Of a stretch of DNA of 64,000 nt, positions 62,001 through 64,000 are shown in pieces (the first letter of the stretch is position 1; each line of letters begins with the position of its first letter). The notes under the pieces are model-generated. The model had not been told where the DNA came from. It searched no databases and saw only the letters and a program-made list of their open reading frames with translations. The position numbers and the translations under genes are program-made. The stretch is from Bacteroidales bacterium (GTDB taxonomy: Bacteria; Bacteroidota; Bacteroidia; Bacteroidales; UBA3824), in assembly GCA_016293845.1 (NCBI GenBank), contig JAEDDH010000002.1, positions 238,345 to 302,344 of the forward strand. Direction: 5' to 3'.

Positions 62001-63512
62001 AAACTGTTGGCGGAAATAGTTGAACAACAGTTGCGGACGGTCGGACAGCACAGCCAACTGAGTATCGTTTCCCATAGAAGCGAGCGGTTCTTGCCCATTG
62101 GCACACATAGGAGTGATGGTGCGTTCGATATCCTCGCGGGTAAAGTCAAAACAGCGGAGTTTTTGCTTAAAATTATCTATCGTGTTGGCAGCGTGACGAC
62201 CTGAATGCAGTTTTGCAAGTTCTATACGGTTGTCTTGCAGCCATCCCGAATAGTCGCATTCGTCGGCAAGTTGCTGTTTGATTTCGTCGTTGGAATGAAT
62301 GATGCCTGTTTCGGTGTCGATGAGCACCATCTTTCCGGGTTTGAGGCGGCCGTTGACGTTGATTTTGTCGGCGTCGATGTGCAGACAGCCAACCTCAGAC
62401 GAAAGGATAAGTTTTCCGTCGGTGGTGATGGCATAACGGGCGGGACGAAGACCATTTCTGTCGAGCATTCCACCTGCATAGCGACCATCGGTAAAGATGA
62501 GGGCGGCAGGACCGTCCCAAGGCTCCATCAATATGGAGTGGTATTCGTAGAACGCCTTGATTTTGGCGCTTATAGGATTCTTTTCGTTGAACGATTCGGG
62601 CACCATCATAGCCATAGCGTGGGGCAGGCTCATTCCCGAGCGAACAAAAAATTCGAGCACATTGTCGAACGCTGCGCTGTCGCTCATATCTGCCTGAATA
62701 ATAGGCGAGAAGTTTTCTAATCCGCCCAAAGCCTCGGAGCGGAGAACGCTTTCGCGAGCCTCCATCCATTTGCGGTTGCCACGGATGGTGTTGATTTCGC
62801 CGTTGTGGGCAAGCATACGGAAAGGCTGTGCCAATGGCCAAGTGGGGAATGTGTTGGTGCTGAAACGTGAGTGCACAAGGGCAAGACCGCTTGTGAAGTT
62901 TGGATTTGAAAGGTCGTTGTAATACTGTCTCAACTGCATCGACGACAGCATACCTTTGTATATGATTGTTCTATTTGAAAGCGAGACAACATAGAAATCC
63001 TTGTCTTGGATTTTTGCCTCGATGCGTTTGCGTAAGAGGTAAAGTTGGGTCTCGAAACGAGCAACGTCGTTGGCCCCTGTGATAAAGATTTGGACGATAC
63101 GTGGTTCGGCAGCGCGAGCCTCCTCGCCGAGAATGTCGGAATTAACGGGCACTTCGCGCACTTTTAAAAGTTCGAGACCTGCGTTTTCGGTTTCTTCAAT
63201 AATGGCGGCTAAATATTTGTTGCCGAGTGCTTTATCTTTGGGCAGGAACACCATTCCCGCGCCATATTTAAGTTTTTCGGGCACGGGAATGCCCTGCAAT
63301 AGGATAAATTCGTGCGGAATCTGCACGAGAATACCGGCACCGTCGCCGGTTTTGTTGTCGGCAGCCTCGGCACCGCGGTGTTTGAGGTTTTCGAGCACAG
63401 TAAGTGCGTCTGCTACAAGTTGGTGAGTCTTGTTACCCTTCAAATCAACGAGCAAACCGATACCGCAAGCATCGTGTTCGTTTTCTTGGGAGTATAATCC
63501 TATGTCTGTCAT
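59043..63512 (-). CDS. gltB: Glutamate synthase, large subunit
   Basis: Makes two glutamates from glutamine and 2-oxoglutarate. Start at the ATG at 63512 (MTDIGLYSQENEHDACGIGL), which sets the catalytic Cys15 after a short propeptide; the longer frame adds 20 basic residues. Class II amidotransferase domain first (LKHRGAEAADNKTGDGAGI), then the central domain, the FMN domain (GAEGGTGASPASSIRYAGI near 1010) with the 3Fe-4S Cys motif CVLMRKCHTNACPVGVATQ near 1110, and the C-terminal GXGXG beta-helix (GVNFKLEGEANDYVGKGLSGG, in part). 1489 residues is normal. First gene of gltB-gltD-dapF-dapL. Confidence 0.97.
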   Translation of the reverse strand: MTDIGLYSQENEHDACGIGLLVDLKGNKTHQLVADALTVLENLKHRGAEAADNKTGDGAGILVQIPHEFILLQGIPVPEKLKYGAGMVFLPKDKALGNKYLAAIIEETENAGLELLKVREVPVNSDILGEEARAAEPRIVQIFITGANDVARFETQLYLLRKRIEAKIQDKDFYVVSLSNRTIIYKGMLSSMQLRQYYNDLSNPNFTSGLALVHSRFSTNTFPTWPLAQPFRMLAHNGEINTIRGNRKWMEARESVLRSEALGGLENFSPIIQADMSDSAAFDNVLEFFVRSGMSLPHAMAMMVPESFNEKNPISAKIKAFYEYHSILMEPWDGPAALIFTDGRYAGGMLDRNGLRPARYAITTDGKLILSSEVGCLHIDADKINVNGRLKPGKMVLIDTETGIIHSNDEIKQQLADECDYSGWLQDNRIELAKLHSGRHAANTIDNFKQKLRCFDFTREDIERTITPMCANGQEPLASMGNDTQLAVLSDRPQLLFNYFRQQFAQVTNPPIDPIREELVMSLTEYIGAVSASILNPDPSNCKMVRLPQPVLTNTELDTLCNIRYKGFNTEKLPILFEKSKGTQGMKEAIDALCKNAEESVNKGINYIILTDRGIDKDHAAIPSLLAVSAIHHYLVSIKKRVQTALIVESGEIREVMHAALLLGFGASAINPYMAFAVIDDLVKNDEVQLDYATAEHNYIKAIDKGLLKIMSKMGISTIRSFRGAKIFESIGLGGEFLQTYFGTKKCNVGGIGIQNITNDAIRMHNQGFKEEIDNEKLLPYMGQFSFRKDGIRHAWTPEAIAALQLATRLGSYKKFKEFTSIIDNKPEPIFLRDYFKFKSNPISINEVEPAENIVKRFIGAAMSFGAISKEAHEAIALALNKLKSRSNTGEGGEDNARFYEKKDGVSLSSAIKQVASGRFGVTAEYLVNASEIQIKVAQGAKPGEGGQLPGFKVNEVIAKTRNSIPGISLISPPPHHDIYSIEDLAQLIYDLRNVNPSAKISVKLVAETGVGTIAAGVAKAKADLIVISGAEGGTGASPASSIRYAGISPEIGLAETQQTLVLNNLRSQVEVQIDGQLKTGRDVVAMALLGAGEFGFGTAQLIVLGCVLMRKCHTNACPVGVATQDPNLRERFLGRSEYLVNYYMFLAQEVREYLAQMGFRKFSDIISRTDLIEIDQTKFTDKTRTLDFAKMLTRINNGADVFKTQDNCHTLPEVLDNKIITGTADAMNTKRPVSLYYNIINTDRAVGAMLSGAIAKKYGCNGLPDGTINIQFRGSAGQSFGAFLAKGVNFKLEGEANDYVGKGLSGGSISIYPAHNAIFAPEENIIAGNTILYGATSGEIYINGRVGERFAVRNSGATAVVEGTGDHCCEYMTGGRVVVLGTTGRNFAAGMSGGLAYVWDKKHNFDYYCNMDMIELSLIEEKARRNELRALIENHYKHTNSPLAKRMLDDWDKYIEEFIQVTPIEYKRVLHEEALREIEKKMKNVQQE

Positions 63513-63572
63513 TTGCGTTTTGTTTTTATTTTTACACAACGCAAAATTATTTCTGCGGCATTTTTTGTGCAA

Positions 63573-63802
63573 TACCGATTGTTCGTAATGGGTTATAAAA
63601 AAATGTACGAGTTTTTACTCGCCATAGGTACGAGATTTTGTTATGGAGAGTAAGGGAAATACGGATGGGGGGGAAATTTGCGTACCTCTATTTCAAGAGA
63701 TACGCAAATTTTTATATTGCTGTCCGATAAAAAAGACACACGACTTCCATATAGCCTTTACAAAGTATTGTAGGGGCTATTTTTTATACGACGAACCAAA
63801 GG
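63573..63802. other. Intergenic region with hairpin
   Basis: An inverted repeat AAATTTGCGTA/TACGCAAATTT lies at about 63673-63712, after a G-run, with T-rich flanks on the right; it can act as a terminator on either strand. No gene seen. Confidence 0.5.
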
Positions 63803-64000
63803 TTATTTTGGAAAGATTATTTTGAGTTGCGAGTCGAAAAGTTTACGGTTAACATTATTCCATTCTTTTTCGGGCTTGTAAATCAGTTTGTACATATCAA
63901 TGTAATACATCAGCATATTTCTAACTTCTGTTTCAACTGCTTGTCTAATAGTTCTATCTGCCAACGATGGTCGTATTTGTCCAATATTCCACAAGACGAG
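63803..64000 (-). CDS. C-terminal part of an unknown protein (5' end outside window)
   Basis: The minus-strand frame is open at the window edge, so only the last ~65 residues are seen: IGQIRPSLADRTIRQAVETE, then YYIDMYKLIYKPEKEWNN and a LKIIFPK end. It is helical and charged with no motif I recognise. The frame is AT-rich like the accessory genes. It ends ~290 bases before gltB's start on the same strand. Confidence 0.6.
   Translation of the reverse strand, partial: LVLWNIGQIRPSLADRTIRQAVETEVRNMLMYYIDMYKLIYKPEKEWNNVNRKLFDSQLKIIFPK

Overview
The window reads as chromosomal DNA of an uncultured or lesser-known member of the Bacteroidales. Support comes from a type B (gliding-motility-like) C-terminal secretion domain with SprB and PKD repeats, repeated matches to the Bacteroidetes promoter TTTG-N19/20-TAnnTTTG, TAA-dominated stops, B3/4, DUF1573, GGGtGRT and LL-diaminopimelate aminotransferase genes, and many AAA/toxin-antitoxin accessory genes. 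No rRNA, tRNA or CRISPR array was seen.

Layout. 1-5.3 kb: the 3' part of a large secreted adhesin-like protein and three small envelope proteins. 5.4-8.1 kb: pyruvate phosphate dikinase. 8.1-14.6 kb: a compact six-gene island inserted at the ppdK 3' end and bracketed by a ~95-bp near-exact duplication of that end. It carries a Fic/WYL chimeric gene, a DEDDh exonuclease, an acidic protein, two DUF262 proteins (the second with a DUF1524 HNH nuclease) and a truncated phospholipase-D-like protein; this is the best candidate for an undescribed (probably defence) system. 15-28 kb: SulP transporter, a voltage-gated channel with a TMDDW filter, aldo/keto reductase, envelope proteins, a CapD/FlaA1-type sugar-nucleotide dehydratase, alkaline phosphatase, YibE/F, an AAA/PD-(D/E)XK protein and a PIN toxin-antitoxin pair with a nonsense mutation.

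28.6-30.8 kb is a decayed locus that looks like a diversity-generating retroelement (DGR): a lipoprotein with a C-type-lectin-like, NNC-codon-rich 3' end, followed by a remnant joining a small ORF to what looks like a reverse-transcriptase C-terminus. 30.9-37.7 kb: M18 aminopeptidase, zinc ribbon protein, C_GCAxxG_C_C protein, a ParE remnant, the GGGtGRT/NifU-like pair, an enolase pseudogene with a large internal deletion and an M20 deacetylase. 37.8-43 kb: three 32-bp-spaced repeats, a DUF3037/HipA-like pair, a second ion channel and small envelope genes.

43-63.5 kb is mainly core metabolism on the minus strand: tcdA, pyrG, purF, carB, carA (nucleotide synthesis) and gltB-gltD-dapF-dapL (glutamate and lysine/meso-DAP). 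Two accessory pieces interrupt it: an AAA ATPase gene bracketed by direct repeats of paired hairpins between pyrG and purF, and a HEPN/MNT module plus a broken WG-repeat gene between carA and dapL. A cut-off unknown gene closes the window. A striking overall feature is the number of accessory genes broken by one in-frame stop codon, while the core genes are intact.
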